Source of the DNA: Periconia sp. R9002
Lineage: Eukaryota; Ascomycota; Dothideomycetes; Pleosporales; Periconiaceae
Length of the DNA: 64,000 nt
Direction: 5' to 3'
Assembly: GCA_023627715.1 (NCBI GenBank)
Contig: JAMAHW010000057.1
Span: forward strand, 42,612-106,611
Positions 11,046 through 22,400 of the stretch are shown piece after piece. A program made the position numbers and the translations under genes. The notes beneath the pieces are model-generated. The model was not told the origin of the DNA and did not search any database. It saw only the letters and a list, made by a program, of their open reading frames with translations. Each line of letters opens with the position of its first letter. Positions within the stretch are counted from its first letter, which is position 1.

Positions 11046-11996
11046 GGTTAGGGAGTGACTATGTTTTTTTAGGTGAAGGAGTGGATTGTGAGGTTGTCTG
11101 GAAGCATTCCTGGATGTTGGAGAGCTCTGGGAGAAAGAGGAAGCTTTGGAAGATGTGCGACACTTGGGTATGTATGCATATTAAAGGAGGAACGTTTAAG
11201 ATTGCTAAGATTTTTCTATTTTTCAGCTGGATTTGCGTGGATGTCTTCGTACTGTGGTATGGAATTGGGAATGGTGGTGAGGGTCGAAACAGGGATGTAC
11301 GAAGCTCGGATGACGTTGTCCGTGGTGGAGTTGGGGGCGATGTAGAGGTACGGGTCAAAATTGCTTTCCTTTTCGGGTAATAGTTCTTGTATGATTACCG
11401 TTGCTGCTACAATAATTTGTTGTTACTGGTCTGTAGGTACACGCAATGAATGCTTGGATCTGACAGTCGGAGGTTTATAGCTTATGTATTTAAAGCACTA
11501 GTGCTATCAATGTTCAAAGGCCTATCTCTGACTCCATGATCTATCCATGCAGATGTATTCTGGTCTTTTTTTACCCTATTACAAGGGGTTCTACCTGGAC
11601 AAAAACATTTGAAAGGACTCAGAAAGGGTGACAGAAACAAGGAGGGTAGCCATGATTACCAAAAAATTGTAGATGCGTGGTATACATATAGGTATGTACT
11701 TGTATGTAAATAGAGGCAATGCTGGTGAGGCGCCCTTCCTGTGTTTTATATAAAAGAAGATCATCATATGCTACTTAAGACGCCTTTCTTGAAACCCTTT
11801 TTCTGTACTGTACATCGTTGTGTTGGTACCTGAAAGTCGTTCGACTCTTTGATCGGAGGCCTCCCTCTTGTTGCCTTACGAATCACGTGCATCTAAATTG
11901 CCAAGCCTGATGCTCAGCCTTCTCCAGATGTCGTATATCAGGTTGCCTACAGCAGCCTTCTGTGACCAAGTTCACTACCTTCGCACATCCTGCATC
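11046..11996. promoter_or_regulatory. Divergent intergenic region, rhodopsin-type gene and HET gene
   Basis: About 950 bp upstream of both genes. Overlapping short frames at 11059-11380 occur on both strands and have no recognisable motif. The in-frame extension of the HET frame back to 11868 is not needed and lacks similarity. No distinct regulatory site is recognised. Confidence 0.5.
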
Positions 11997-13931
11997 ATGG
12001 GTTCTAATACAGAAAACTTTTACCGTAATTTGCCCATTCCAGATAGCTCGAAGCACATACGACTCCTTCGCGTTTATGCCTCCACTACAGCTAACGGGTC
12101 CGACGATCCAATTCGCTGCGACCTCAGCCTCGCCGACCTTAGCTCCAACCCCAGCTACAATGCGCTCTCGTACACTTGGGGTGTCATGTCCCCCAACCCC
12201 GACTCCATCATATGTAATGGAGTCTCTGTCCAGGTCACAAAGAATTGCTTCTCAGCGTTGTACAACCTTCGAAAATCACTTGGTGAATTCACCATCTGGA
12301 TTGATGCGATATGCATCAATCAGGCAGATCTCGAGGAGAAAACGCAACAGATTAGTTGCATGGCTGACATATATTCCCAAGCACATGCAACATATGTGTG
12401 GTTAGGAGACAGCTGCGAGAGCACAGAACGAGTCATGAGATGTCTGAAACATACTGGCTTTTTAGACATTTATATGGCTGATGGAGGAAGACCGACAGGC
12501 ATCAAACGAAAAGCTCTCAAGGCTTTCATATATTACCTACTTTCTCGATGGTATTTTGTTGGTCCAAGCTTCAACCCTCAGTTTGAACGATGTAATCCGA
12601 ACGTCCCATTTGTGATCGCAAACTGTGCTTACATTGAACTAGATTTCATGGAACTCCCGCGCCGTCTGAACCCACACTGTGCCATGTCAGAGATTGAAGA
12701 GTTCTTCGATTCTACTTGGATTACTCGAATCTGGACTTTCCAAGAGCTCGTACTGTCCCGTAATCCTATAGTAGTAAGCGGCACATACCACATCGATTGG
12801 GATCGACTGGCATTCAGCATTGTATTCTTAAGTAGCATTGCTTCATCGCACAGTCTATCCCTTTGGGTTCATTTAAGTTACACGAGAGAGATGCATATCG
12901 CCAACGCTGACGAACTTGATGGTTACTCCTCACCACTTCTCGGGTACACCAAATTCTGCCGTCGATTTCACACCTTTCATAGGAGTATCCTCTATGCCAC
13001 GTGGACGTATCTCGCGCTGTCTGTCTTGCTGAATTTTTATGTCCCTGAGCTTTGGGTTCTTCTACCTTCAGTCGTCTTAATATCCATATTCATCTTGGTG
13101 AGTCGTCTAACACCCGAACAGCGCATACCAAGCATAGGCTGGACAAATACGCGAATCGTTTCCTTTCAAAAAAGCCTATATACTCATGTGATCGAGTCTC
13201 TTCCAAGAAGAAATTCGACAGACCCGCGCGATATGAGCTTTGGACTCTTTCCAATCCTGGAGAAATACTCCGCAACTCCCGATGACGTACCACGCGTAGA
13301 CTATCATCTGCCGACACAGGAAGTGTTCAGACAGTTAACGCTCTACTTACTTTCAAAAACGCCTCGCCTAACTCCGGTTTTTGAATCAGCGGTACAACAC
13401 ACATTTACTAACGGGCCTTCGTGGTTACCGGACTTCTCGCAAAAATTTGTGGATCGCAGTTTTCGTGAACGTGGTTCTCCGTCTGCAATGGCCAAATGCC
13501 CGGCTTATTGCAGATCTTCTGTCGATGATCCCAACATTCTTGTTGTGAAAGGATATATATTCGACACAGTCACCTCAGTGAACCAGGAGGGTGAATCCGC
13601 AACTATAGTAATAACGGAATCGATGTTTACATGGGATTCGTATAGAACGCGCGTCGGGGACAAGATTGCGCTCATAGCAGGGGTACAACTACCTGTATTG
13701 TTAAGAGGCGAAGGGGCTCATTTCAGGGTCATAAGGCTTATCACGGGAATATATCGTGGCTGGAGAGGAGCGCTCAAATGGCATTTGGGGATTGAGAATT
13801 GTCACGACGCCATTTGGAGGCGACACATCGAGATGAAGAAGCTTGAATTTGCGCAAAAGAATCATATCCCAATCAAAGAACGCGACAATATCAAACTCGA
13901 GGACTGTCTGGATGATATCTCTCTGATCTAA
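11997..13931 (+). CDS. HET-domain (heterokaryon incompatibility) protein with two membrane helices
   Basis: Single exon, 644 residues from ATCATGGG; an upstream in-frame ATG at 11868 would give 687. The HET domain is clear: ALSYTWG at residues 56-62, FTIWIDAICINQADLEEK at about 98-115 and ATYVWLGD at 131-138, then WITRIWTFQELVLSRNP, the usual end block. HET proteins trigger cell death when incompatible strains fuse and may act in wider fungal innate immunity (family knowledge). After it lie two adjacent hydrophobic stretches, about residues 333-371 (YLALSVLLNFYV, LLPSVVLISIFILV), predicted as a membrane hairpin. The region DMSFGLFPILEKYS...VDYHLPTQEVFRQLT resembles the post-HET region of many family members. 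The C-terminal 150 residues are not recognised. No NACHT, ankyrin or other partner domain is attached. Confidence 0.93.
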   Translation: MGSNTENFYRNLPIPDSSKHIRLLRVYASTTANGSDDPIRCDLSLADLSSNPSYNALSYTWGVMSPNPDSIICNGVSVQVTKNCFSALYNLRKSLGEFTIWIDAICINQADLEEKTQQISCMADIYSQAHATYVWLGDSCESTERVMRCLKHTGFLDIYMADGGRPTGIKRKALKAFIYYLLSRWYFVGPSFNPQFERCNPNVPFVIANCAYIELDFMELPRRLNPHCAMSEIEEFFDSTWITRIWTFQELVLSRNPIVVSGTYHIDWDRLAFSIVFLSSIASSHSLSLWVHLSYTREMHIANADELDGYSSPLLGYTKFCRRFHTFHRSILYATWTYLALSVLLNFYVPELWVLLPSVVLISIFILVSRLTPEQRIPSIGWTNTRIVSFQKSLYTHVIESLPRRNSTDPRDMSFGLFPILEKYSATPDDVPRVDYHLPTQEVFRQLTLYLLSKTPRLTPVFESAVQHTFTNGPSWLPDFSQKFVDRSFRERGSPSAMAKCPAYCRSSVDDPNILVVKGYIFDTVTSVNQEGESATIVITESMFTWDSYRTRVGDKIALIAGVQLPVLLRGEGAHFRVIRLITGIYRGWRGALKWHLGIENCHDAIWRRHIEMKKLEFAQKNHIPIKERDNIKLEDCLDDISLI

Positions 13932-14210
13932 GTGGTGGAAACGTTATGATTGAGATTTGTACATTTCGTTGGATTATCAGTACTGCATGTTTAGCCTGCA
14001 TTTTGCATATCCATTGCCAAATTCCGAGGGTGGAGAAGATCACCACACGGAAGGTAGATGAAGGGGAGCTCGCGATGTGTCTACAAGTGAGTACAACGGT
14101 TCACATACGACATGGATACACAATAGCTGACTATGGAAACAAGAAGCGTAGAAGCGTTGCACATCCCAATACCTCAACAGTATTCATTCATCCACAACTT
14201 CGATCTATCT
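13932..14210. other. Short gap between convergent genes
   Basis: 280 bp between the HET stop and the arabinanase stop. It must hold both 3' ends. Nothing else seen. Confidence 0.6.
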
Positions 14211-15339
14211 CTATACAACCGGCCACCCGCTCGAGAAATCAATCTTATTGATCCCAAACCTCTTCTGCCCATCCGCATACCCAACGCGCGTATCAACATA
14301 ATGATAATACAGCACCGGCCCCATCGCCGGATCATAGTACACGCCCTGCCCACCAGGTCCATAAACCCACCCATGGCTCTCCAACACCGTGGTCCCCCCA
14401 CCATTTCTACAATCCTTGCCAGCGCGATCCACAAAGCCGCCCGCCGCACTCGTGGACCGGCACACCATAATCTTGTACTCGCCGCCCGCGGGCGGACGAC
14501 TAGAGTCGAATCCGCAGCACTGGCCCACGGAGAAGAAGAGGTAGTGGTAGTTTCCGTTCTTGGCGATGAAGGCGGCTTCCTGTGCGTGCGTGCCAGAGGG
14601 CTGGTATGCGATGTTGGTGGAGGCCGCGCCGCTGGCGACTGTGAGGGGTGGGTTGTTCATGTTGACGCTGTAGAGGTTGCCCCAGAAGGATCCGAAGGAC
14701 ATCACGATTTTGGAACCGTCCCAGTAGGCGGCGCCGTCGATGGCGTTGTACTGGCTTCCGGAGCGCGAACTGATGCCTGTTGCGCCGTGGTCGGTCCTGG
14801 GTCGACAAAGTCAGTGGAGTTCAAGCGGGATTGATTGGGAAATCAGGATGGCATAGAATTCGGTATATTGATGAGCCTCTGTAATCTCGGCATACGTACC
14901 AGTTGTCGAGATCGGTACTCGTAGCCACGCCAATGGCGGAGTTCTGCGAACCAAAGGTCGAGACGGAATAGAAGAGATAGTATGTGTCGCCGAACTTGGT
15001 GACATCAGGAGCCTAATTAATCCATCAGAACCGCATTCAAATTTCATGTTCATAGTTTGGCAAAAACCATACCCAGAGATCTTGATTACCAGCCAGATTG
15101 ATTTTAGACCCACTTGGGAGTACAGCGCCCAGATAAGTCCATGGCCCCGTGATGCTTGGAGCGCTGTGCTTAGCTATCTTCCCTCCGGTCGAGAAACGGT
15201 AGTACCGTCCATCGGAATCGCGACGGATGAGCGCTGGATCATGGGCGTTGGTGCACACGCCACTGCAGGACATGGGGTCAGCATAGCCGTACACAGTCGA
15301 CGCTGCTCCGAGCAACGCAGTGAAAATCGACAAAAGCAT
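14211..15339 (-). CDS. abnA: Secreted GH43 arabinan endo-1,5-alpha-L-arabinanase
   Basis: Three exons, 15073-15339, 14900-15012 and 14211-14796, all in phase, giving 321 residues, about the length I expect for fungal endo-arabinanases of this type. It cuts alpha-1,5-linked arabinan side chains of pectin outside the cell (family knowledge). Residues 1-18 ([18 protein letters not shown]) are a signal peptide. Expected GH43 acidic residues are visible: Asp34 in AHDPALIR, Asp147 in [12 protein letters not shown] and Glu200 in [10 protein letters not shown]. Other family blocks are [67 protein letters not shown] and the C-terminus [10 protein letters not shown]. An alternative upstream in-frame Met at 15387 would bury the signal peptide behind 16 extra residues and is unlikely. 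TATATAAA sits about 55 bp upstream of the start. The symbol is given by family resemblance and could be another abn paralogue. Confidence 0.95.
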
Positions 15340-15392
15340 CTTTGCGAACAATATGCCCCTGTTAACCCAACTACAAAACGGCCACACCCACC

Positions 15393-15400
15393 TTTATATA
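15393..15400 (-). promoter_or_regulatory. TATA box of the arabinanase gene
   Basis: TATATAAA on the minus strand, about 55 bp before the chosen start codon and thus at a normal distance for a transcription start between them. A GTGGGG hexamer at 15435-15440 (plus strand) fits the fungal carbon-repressor CreA consensus SYGGRG. This would suit a catabolic enzyme, but one hexamer occurs easily by chance. Confidence 0.55.
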
Positions 15401-16068
15401 CCTAAACATGAGAGATGGATGTCGGATGCGCGAAGTGGGGATTTCATATCCCCAAGAATGAATAGGGAGGTCTTATTTTGGCAAGTAATGCCGCCTTGGT
15501 CATTTCCACGACCGCACTTGGCTAGAGAAGAACTACCTCGGGGGCTCTGTCAATGGTGGAAAACGGTGCTTTGCTTCTAGAAGACTATAATGCGGAGAAT
15601 TGCAAGTGCATGAATCAGAGCGTGGTTGGTGCATTTCTCTATCCAAAACAGGCTAATTTAATCTGTAGAGGAGGGAGATCAGCAACCCGGAGGTATTGTT
15701 AAAGCCAGGTAGCGCGGAATAACATTGGAAGATGCAATTGTACACTTTTGAACTGATTCTACTGGGATCGCAACGAGATGGTGAGAGGAGGAGAGGAGTT
15801 GGGGGGAGTTGCGTGGTAGATGAGTAGCAAACATCAAAGTGACGCTAAAACTCGAACCCCACATTTCACTATCCCATCCCATGCACCCACGCCATCATCT
15901 GTTTTCGACCACACACGCCGCATACCATTCCCTACACCAAACCCCTGTCAAAAGGCTTACAGCGCAAACAATGGTCTTCGTCTTCACAAAATAACCCAAA
16001 CTCCTACCAAATATCCACAGCTGAAGGAACACTCTCTGCAAAAAAAGAAAAGATTTTCATCTTCCAAG
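15401..16068. other. Intergenic between arabinanase and MYND gene
   Basis: Divergent promoter space. The frame of the MYND gene is open back to an ATG at 15820, but the translated leader (MSSKHQSDAKTRTPHF...) is low-complexity and lacks conservation signs. The A-rich segment around 16038-16060 directly before 16069 looks like an untranslated leader. Confidence 0.55.
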
Positions 16069-17019
16069 ATGCCTACCCTCCCAAACTTCAGACTCCCAAC
16101 CGCACCCTCAACACCAGTATATCTAGACAGCCAACCTCTCCGCATTCAAGACACCAACGACGCCGCTTCAACTCCAGCAACCCTCATCGCCACCATCCTC
16201 TACAACTGGCACCCGCACGCCCTCGCCGCCTTCCTCGATTTCGACGCATGGGTGAGCGTCACGTGGACATTCGAACATCCCTCTCCAGACGACGCCACCA
16301 GGGGAAAGAAAAGCACAATCGAGATCGGACGGATCAGGAACCAAGTCACGTTTGGAAGGTTAGACGAGACTGGGGAGAAATGGGTGGAGATGTACGTATA
16401 CGACATTGAAGAAGTCGCCGCCAGTGAAGAGAAGGAAAGTGAGGAAGCACTTCGAAACCAACCCGCAGAAACCACCCCCAACGAAAACAACCCACCACCA
16501 CCGAACAAAGGCGGCGGAAAATGGCACCCCAACCCCCGCGAATCCATCTTCCCCTCCACCACCACCACCACCACCACCACACAAACCCTAACAACCACCA
16601 CCCTCCACTTCCTCACCCCCCTAACCACGCCCCCAACCCCAATCTGGCTCCCCACCCCAAAATCCCTCCACAGATTCTCCGTCGAATACGCCTTCTTCTC
16701 CTCGCCCTCCCCAACCACCTCCTCTTTCGAAGTTGACGACGGCGACGGCATCCTCATGAACCCGCACTGGCTGTACTCCAGCATCGATCTTTCCAAATGC
16801 AATGGATGTGATAGGGAAGGGGTGAAACTGAATCGATGCGGGAGGTGCGGCACGGCGGCGTATTGTAGTTCAGAGTGTCAGAGGAGGGATTGGGCGGTGC
16901 ATAAGTTTGTTTGTGGGTTGGGGTTGGTGGAGCGGGGGCGGATGTTGAAGGTGTCGGAGAGGGGGGGGTTGAGGGGGTGGGCTGTGAGGGAGGGTGGTGA
17001 GGTGGAGGAGGGGGAGTAG
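16069..17019 (+). CDS. MYND-type zinc-finger protein
   Basis: Single exon, 316 residues from CAAGATGCC. A start at 15820 would add 83 poorly structured residues. The C-terminal zinc finger spans residues 244-282 and has the complete MYND pattern: Cys244, Cys247, Cys257, Cys260, Cys266, Cys270, His278, Cys282 (spacing C-x2-C-x9-C-x2-C-x5-C-x3-C-x7-H-x3-C). MYND fingers bind two zinc ions and usually mediate protein-protein contacts (family knowledge). The N-terminal part (about 20-130) contains TLIATILYNWHPHALAAFLD and a likely beta-rich region. A low-complexity linker with an eight-Thr run and Pro/Asn tracts (about 130-190) follows. There is no SET domain, so it is not a SMYD methyltransferase. 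Role unknown. Confidence 0.85.
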   Translation: MPTLPNFRLPTAPSTPVYLDSQPLRIQDTNDAASTPATLIATILYNWHPHALAAFLDFDAWVSVTWTFEHPSPDDATRGKKSTIEIGRIRNQVTFGRLDETGEKWVEMYVYDIEEVAASEEKESEEALRNQPAETTPNENNPPPPNKGGGKWHPNPRESIFPSTTTTTTTTQTLTTTTLHFLTPLTTPPTPIWLPTPKSLHRFSVEYAFFSSPSPTTSSFEVDDGDGILMNPHWLYSSIDLSKCNGCDREGVKLNRCGRCGTAAYCSSECQRRDWAVHKFVCGLGLVERGRMLKVSERGGLRGWAVREGGEVEEGE

Positions 17020-17561
17020 ATCGGAGGTTTTTTTGGTGGTTGTTGGAAGAGAGGGGGGAAAGGGGGGGCATGTGTATATCTTCCATGGAATTAGAAGAAG
17101 AAGAAGAAAAAAAATCGAATAATTAACATGTTAAAACAAAATACCGTACCATCTATCCCAACCCCCCCCCCCTTTCTCCATAACCTCCATCCCAATCGTA
17201 ACAAAAGAGCAAAAAAAATAAGTTTACATAGACCGTCCATCACCGCCTTATCCCCGTTTGAAAAAAAAAAGAGAGACGCTTAATCCGTGTTATTATCCTT
17301 GGTCAAATCAAGCTTTTTTAGCAGAGTATCCAAACTCCTCTACCTACCCCCCCCTTCTTTCCTTCCTCACCCCAAGAGAACCCACAACACTCACCCTACA
17401 CCACCCCACCCTCTTTAAAACCCCGTCTTCACAAAAGAAAAATCAAAGTTAACCTCACACCTCCTATCCCCCCATCTCCATCCCCATTCCCTCACTCCTC
17501 ATCTCTAAACATCATCTACACTATCAAGCTTAAGCTCGGGGTTGAGGATCATCCATCCATC

Positions 17562-17565
17562 CTTC

Positions 17566-17600
<35 letters not shown>

Positions 17601-17601
17601 C
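17562..17601. repeat. (CAA)n trinucleotide array
   Basis: About 12 tandem CAA units followed by (CGG)4-like sequence. It is outside any coding exon I support. Confidence 0.9.
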
Positions 17602-18160
17602 GGCGGCGGCGGGAGCACTGGTTTTTCCGTGTTAGTTAGTTACAAAGTGTAGGGCAGGAGGAGGAGGAGGGTTGGGTATGTGGGTATGTATGTGTGTGTA
17701 TTGAGACTAGTTCATAAGTAGAAGAAAGAAACAAAGAAAGAAAGATGGAATAGTCCCTATTCTCTCTCTTTTCCCTTTTTTTTTGGTTAGAGATGGAAGA
17801 TGTATAGGGTACTAAACACCTATACACCTACACACCTTTAAAAAAAAAGTCCAAACACAAAAACACAAAAAAACACGGGGGCAGTAATAAATCCATAACA
17901 GCAAAAAAAAAAAAAAAAAAAGCCCCGATCCCTACATCCCTACGCTTATCTACCTAGGTAGTGTGAGTTAACGTAAGTTTGAATGATTCGGTATCACTTT
18001 AAAGTAAGGCTCGCTCGCAGGTGTGTGTATTCGCGTTTTGCGTAACAAAGGGGAACAAAACAAGGGATGGATGATACAATATACTTCCAGTTTTAGGTAA
18101 AGGGTAGCTAAAATCTGTTTTGTTGGACGGGGGGGAGAGCTGTGTGTGCGTGTGTTGTGA

Positions 18161-18252
18161 TTAGGTAGGTAGGTAGGTAGGCTGATTACATTTGTGGGTT
18201 TCTTTTTTTTTTAAGTTGGTTGGTTTGGTTGGTTGGTTGGTTGGTTGGTTGG
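18161..18252. repeat. (TAGG)n and (TTGG)n tetranucleotide arrays
   Basis: A TAGG run near 18162-18181 is followed by a long TTGG/GGTT run near 18216-18252, separated by a poly-T. Simple sequence only. Confidence 0.85.
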
Positions 18253-19424
18253 TGGCATACGTTCATATTCACAAATTCAGCTTAGGGGACGTTCGAGTGG
18301 GGGGGACGTACATAAGGTGTCACGTTGTGACGGCTGTGTTTTGACCCGTGCGACCGGGCGCGCGCGACCGTTAGGCTAAGCCTGATTCTGCCCAAGTTTC
18401 CATCGTGAGGGTGGGTAGGGTGGGACATCAGGTCACTACAGACGAACGAACATGGACACCGTTGCAATTTCTGGACTCGAAGAGCTCTTGATAGTGATGA
18501 AGTAGACAATACCAATCATGTTTTGGATAACAATAAAAGCAAATGTAGTCTAATAATAATAAGAAAGAGGTATCCTTTCATAACTCTCTACCGCCTCTTT
18601 TTTTTGGTTCGTGTCCCACAACACAAGCGATTAGAAAACAAGACCGAAAAAAAGACCGAGAGAGATGGCCTGACCCCCATGTACAACACAGAAGAAGAAA
18701 CTTGGACAATGAGAAAAACCCTCCCACAAATAAAGAAATTATAAAAAAAGATATCAACTCCATATCCCTGTAAGTGAACACCCCCGCTCGGAAAAAAAAA
18801 GAGGTTTGACAGTTGACGTTTTCCCATCCATAGACTAAACTCCTCCCGCCGCTAGCGCATGAATGAATGCACCGTAGGAAGCACAATCCCGATCGCAAGG
18901 ACCAGGAAACCAGAGGGAACGGGTCCCCCTGCGCAAAGTTTTTGGAAAAGACAGCGAGAGAGAAAAAAAAAAGAGTATACAGCGGAAGAATGCATATGCT
19001 GAGGGGAAGGACAGACAACAAGATGCAGGCAATATGCCGTCTGCAATGGAGCATGACTTGCAGAGGCAGGGTATCTAATGCCGGTAAATGGAGTGTTTTT
19101 TTTTTGGGGGAAGTGTTGCAGCGTGTCCCATATTCGTGCCGACATGATTCGTTGCCGTGTCGTCGAGAATCCACAGCCACGAGCTTTCGATGGGTAAGGA
19201 CAGTGAGCATCGCCATCCTGAAACATAATGAAAACGTGAAACCAGACGCAGGGTATCGATGGCCAACAAATGGAGACGGCTGTATGCGTTCAAGTGCCGC
19301 GACGAAAGCGGCAAACCACCCCGGCCACGCCATGGGAGGGCCCTTGCATGGTTTGGAAAAGCGGGTACCACTGCAGGATTTAGCCAGGCCGTTGAACTGG
19401 GCTTCGTTCCTCTGCCGACGCTTC

Positions 19425-22400
19425 TTAAGGGGACCCCTCTCGCCCCCTCTTCTTGTTCTTTTCGATCCTCTCGTTCCACCTACGCTTGCCGAGGCGCGTC
19501 TCAAAGTGAGGAGCAACCGCCGCGACATCTTGCCCAGCACCCATGATGCTGCTGCGCATTTTGTTGCGATAGGCATCCACTAGGTCAAGGTTAGTGCATC
19601 GTCCATGGTTCCTCTTCACATATACTCACAGGACTTTTGCAGGAACAATGTGCGACCTGCGAATACACGGCTCTGGCTCCAGCTCATGCGGTAACCGAGA
19701 TCGTTGAGGGTTATCTCCTTGGATCGCTTCGCACGCGTTAAGCGCGGTTTGGGAACGCTGACCTCGCCGTCCAGCGTGGGTACAGGCACTGAAGTGCGAC
19801 CCGCCAGGGGAAAGCTGGGGTCGTTTTCGTTGTCGGGTTCGTCATCAAACACCCTGCTTCCGCGTGGGCTGGCGGGGGGAGAAGTCATTTGCATGGGAAA
19901 GTAGCTGCGAGGGAATACAGAGTTGGTTTTGCGATACGAGTCGGGCATTTCCTCCGTCTTGACACCGGCGAGCGTAACTCGCACACGAACGCGAGTGCCT
20001 CGTTGAGCATCATCCACAAGGATGAACTTACGTCGCTTGTTCTCCGGTAGGTCGCCAAACATGGCTACGTTGCGCTCCTCCTCGTCCTGCTCCTGCTTAG
20101 ATACAGGAACCGTAGAGCTGTGAGGAGGTGCATGGTGACCCATGCCGTCGTGAATGGGTGGCATTCCGCTTGAGCTTGCTACCGAGTCGCCCGATGGGTA
20201 CGACGGGTAAAAGTTTTGCGTGTGACGCACTTCGCTAGGCGATGATGACTGTCCGTTTGGTGGTTGATGGTGATGGGTATTGTCTGGGGGCATTCGTTAG
20301 CACTCTGGACATAGGAAATTGGTCTTCGCACCATCAAAATCTTAGACGACAACGCATGGGATGTTCGCTCTTGTGAAGGCAGGTCAAAACATGTACAATA
20401 CAGTGATGTTGTGTTGTGTACAGCGTGTGTATATGTGTGCATGGGGTGTGTGGTATCAAAGGGGGGATATTACAACCAAGGAGTGTAATGTACATGAAAA
20501 ACGCAGGAACGACAGAAGGTATCATTTAACAAAGGTCCCACACATGCATCTCGCATCATAATCAATCAATCAATCACATCTGCTGGTGAAACATACCGCT
20601 TCCATCATTGCTTCCTCCTTGAGGTCCTCCGGGGTGCTCGTGGTGATGATGCATCTGGGGCGCGCCCATGGGCATACTCTGCTGCGGTGGTGGAGCCGGT
20701 AGGCCAGCCGAGTTGGGCACGCCAGGGGCCGCTGGACCACCGGGCCCAGCCATGTGGTTCGCTTGAACTGATTTGCGGTTGTTCATCTTGGCCATCCTTC
20801 GCACCCGTCGGCTCCTCAGTCGCGGGTCTTGGTTGCTGTTTCGCCAGCTGTCGACCGCGCGCTGAATCAGCCCGCGCTTGCCCCTCAAGCAAGGGTTAAG
20901 CTGTGCAAGCGCCCAGCCGACCGTGTTACACTCGGTCTCGTAGTGCAGTCGGTTTCCCTTGTACTGGTCCTTGTGGCAGCATGCGCGAGGGTAGACGCAG
21001 TTCTCCGTCTTGAAGTCTTGGGGCAAGTCATCCACGCTAATCGACTCGACATCACAGCGAATGGTGTACTCCATCTTGACGCGGTCACGGGAATACTCAA
21101 ACGCGATCCATTGCACGCCATTCTGATCTTGACGGACGACCAGAGGAGTGGTAGCGGGAATGGGGCCAGGAGCAGCATTGGGGTTGATATTGGCCGCGTT
21201 GGGAGGGCCGTTGTGCATACCAGGGGTACCTCCAGGAGGCGCTTGAGGGGGAGCTTGAGGGGGACCCAGTCCAGAAGGTGGACGCTGCAGAGGCGTTTGC
21301 GGCATGACGCGCGACTTGGGGCTTCCCGTCATCGGCTGCTGCTGCTGGGCCGCGTGAGTTTGATGAGGGTGGTGCAATGGCTGGCCAGGCTGGTGAGACA
21401 TGAGGAGCGAATTGGCAGGCATGGGCTGTTGGGGTTGTTGTTGCTGCTGCTGCTGGGTGGATGGATGCTGGGGGTAAGGCGACTGTTGAACGCTGGATTG
21501 TCCGTATGGCGTGTAGTACATGGACTGCTGAATCTGGCTAGGAGGTTGTCCGTAGATTGGGCGTCCATGTTGATCATGCTGAGGAGACTGAACAGAGGCA
21601 GGAGAGTTTGACTGTGGGGTGTGATAGATTGGCGGGAACCCCGGCCTGTTCATTGTCGCTGCTGCCATCAGTTCTGGCGTTTCTGCAGAAGTGTTAGTCT
21701 TGCGTTGGTGTTTTTTTTTTTTGGTGGAGGGGCAGAGGCAGCGGAGCAACGTCCGAAGTTTTTTTTGCGCGTCGCGTATTGTGCAACGTGCGGCCTCGGA
21801 CGCGTCGCCCATCTCCGCCCACGATGGAAATACATACCTGAAGAAGAGTAATTGCTGGGCGCACTGTTTGTGCTATAAGGACTTGGGTGAGCACCGGCGT
21901 AATAAGGCACGTCTTGCTGCTGCTGAGGCGGGCCTGGGGGCTGCTGGATCTGCTGGATGTATGGCGATTGGTGCGGAGGCTGGCCCTGTGGATTGGATGG
22001 GTGCGGAGAGGGATAGTGAGCCTGTGCAGGCGATTGCGCCGGTTGAGAAGGGTGGGGAGATCCTGGGTGGGTTCCGTGGTGTTGGGCGGCGTGCTGGCTA
22101 TGAGCATGCGCTGCTTGCTGGTGGTGTTGCTGAGCAGCTTGGTGCGAGTGTTGCTGGTGTTGTTGCTGCTGCTGCTGCTGCTGTTGCTGATGGTGGAGGA
22201 CACCGGATCTAGGATGGGGCTGGCCGGGATGAAGTGGCGGCAAGCCCTGCGAAGGAGGTTGGTGAGGGTGATGCTGGAAAGAAGAAGCAAGTCAGCGATA
22301 TGCGGTGAGCAAAAGCTTGGTCCCAGCGTTCAGAACAGGAAAAAAGCAAAGAGAAGGAGAAGAGAGGAAAAAGGAATAACGAGCAGAGAGGATGGGATAG

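Larger units (their letters stand above)
17020..19424. other. Intergenic, simple-repeat rich
   Basis: No gene supported. Contains the MYND 3' flank, GAA-rich, C-rich and A-rich runs, an AAC array, a 19-A run near 17903-17921, and GGTA/GGTT tetranucleotide arrays. Overlapping frames of 332 residues (minus) and 238 residues (plus) at 18578-19583 are not real: the first is a shifted frame through the last exon and 3' UTR of the downstream regulator, and the second is its antisense. Confidence 0.65.

Noticed and set aside
16200..16853. 217-residue minus-strand frame
   Set aside because: Antisense of the MYND gene; contains a Val/Gly run from the opposite-strand Thr/Pro repeat.
18578..19583. Long overlapping frames on both strands (332 residues minus, 238 plus)
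   Set aside because: The minus frame is a shifted reading of the last exon and 3' UTR of the five-exon regulator (MPIATKCAAASW is the out-of-frame version of the LDAYRNKMRSS exon). The plus frame is its antisense. Neither has family motifs.
20574..21812. Independent gene of 412 residues
   Set aside because: Its first 49 residues come from intron 2, and a phase-matched donor near the end joins it to the next exon. It is exon 3 of the larger gene, possibly also a retained-intron form.
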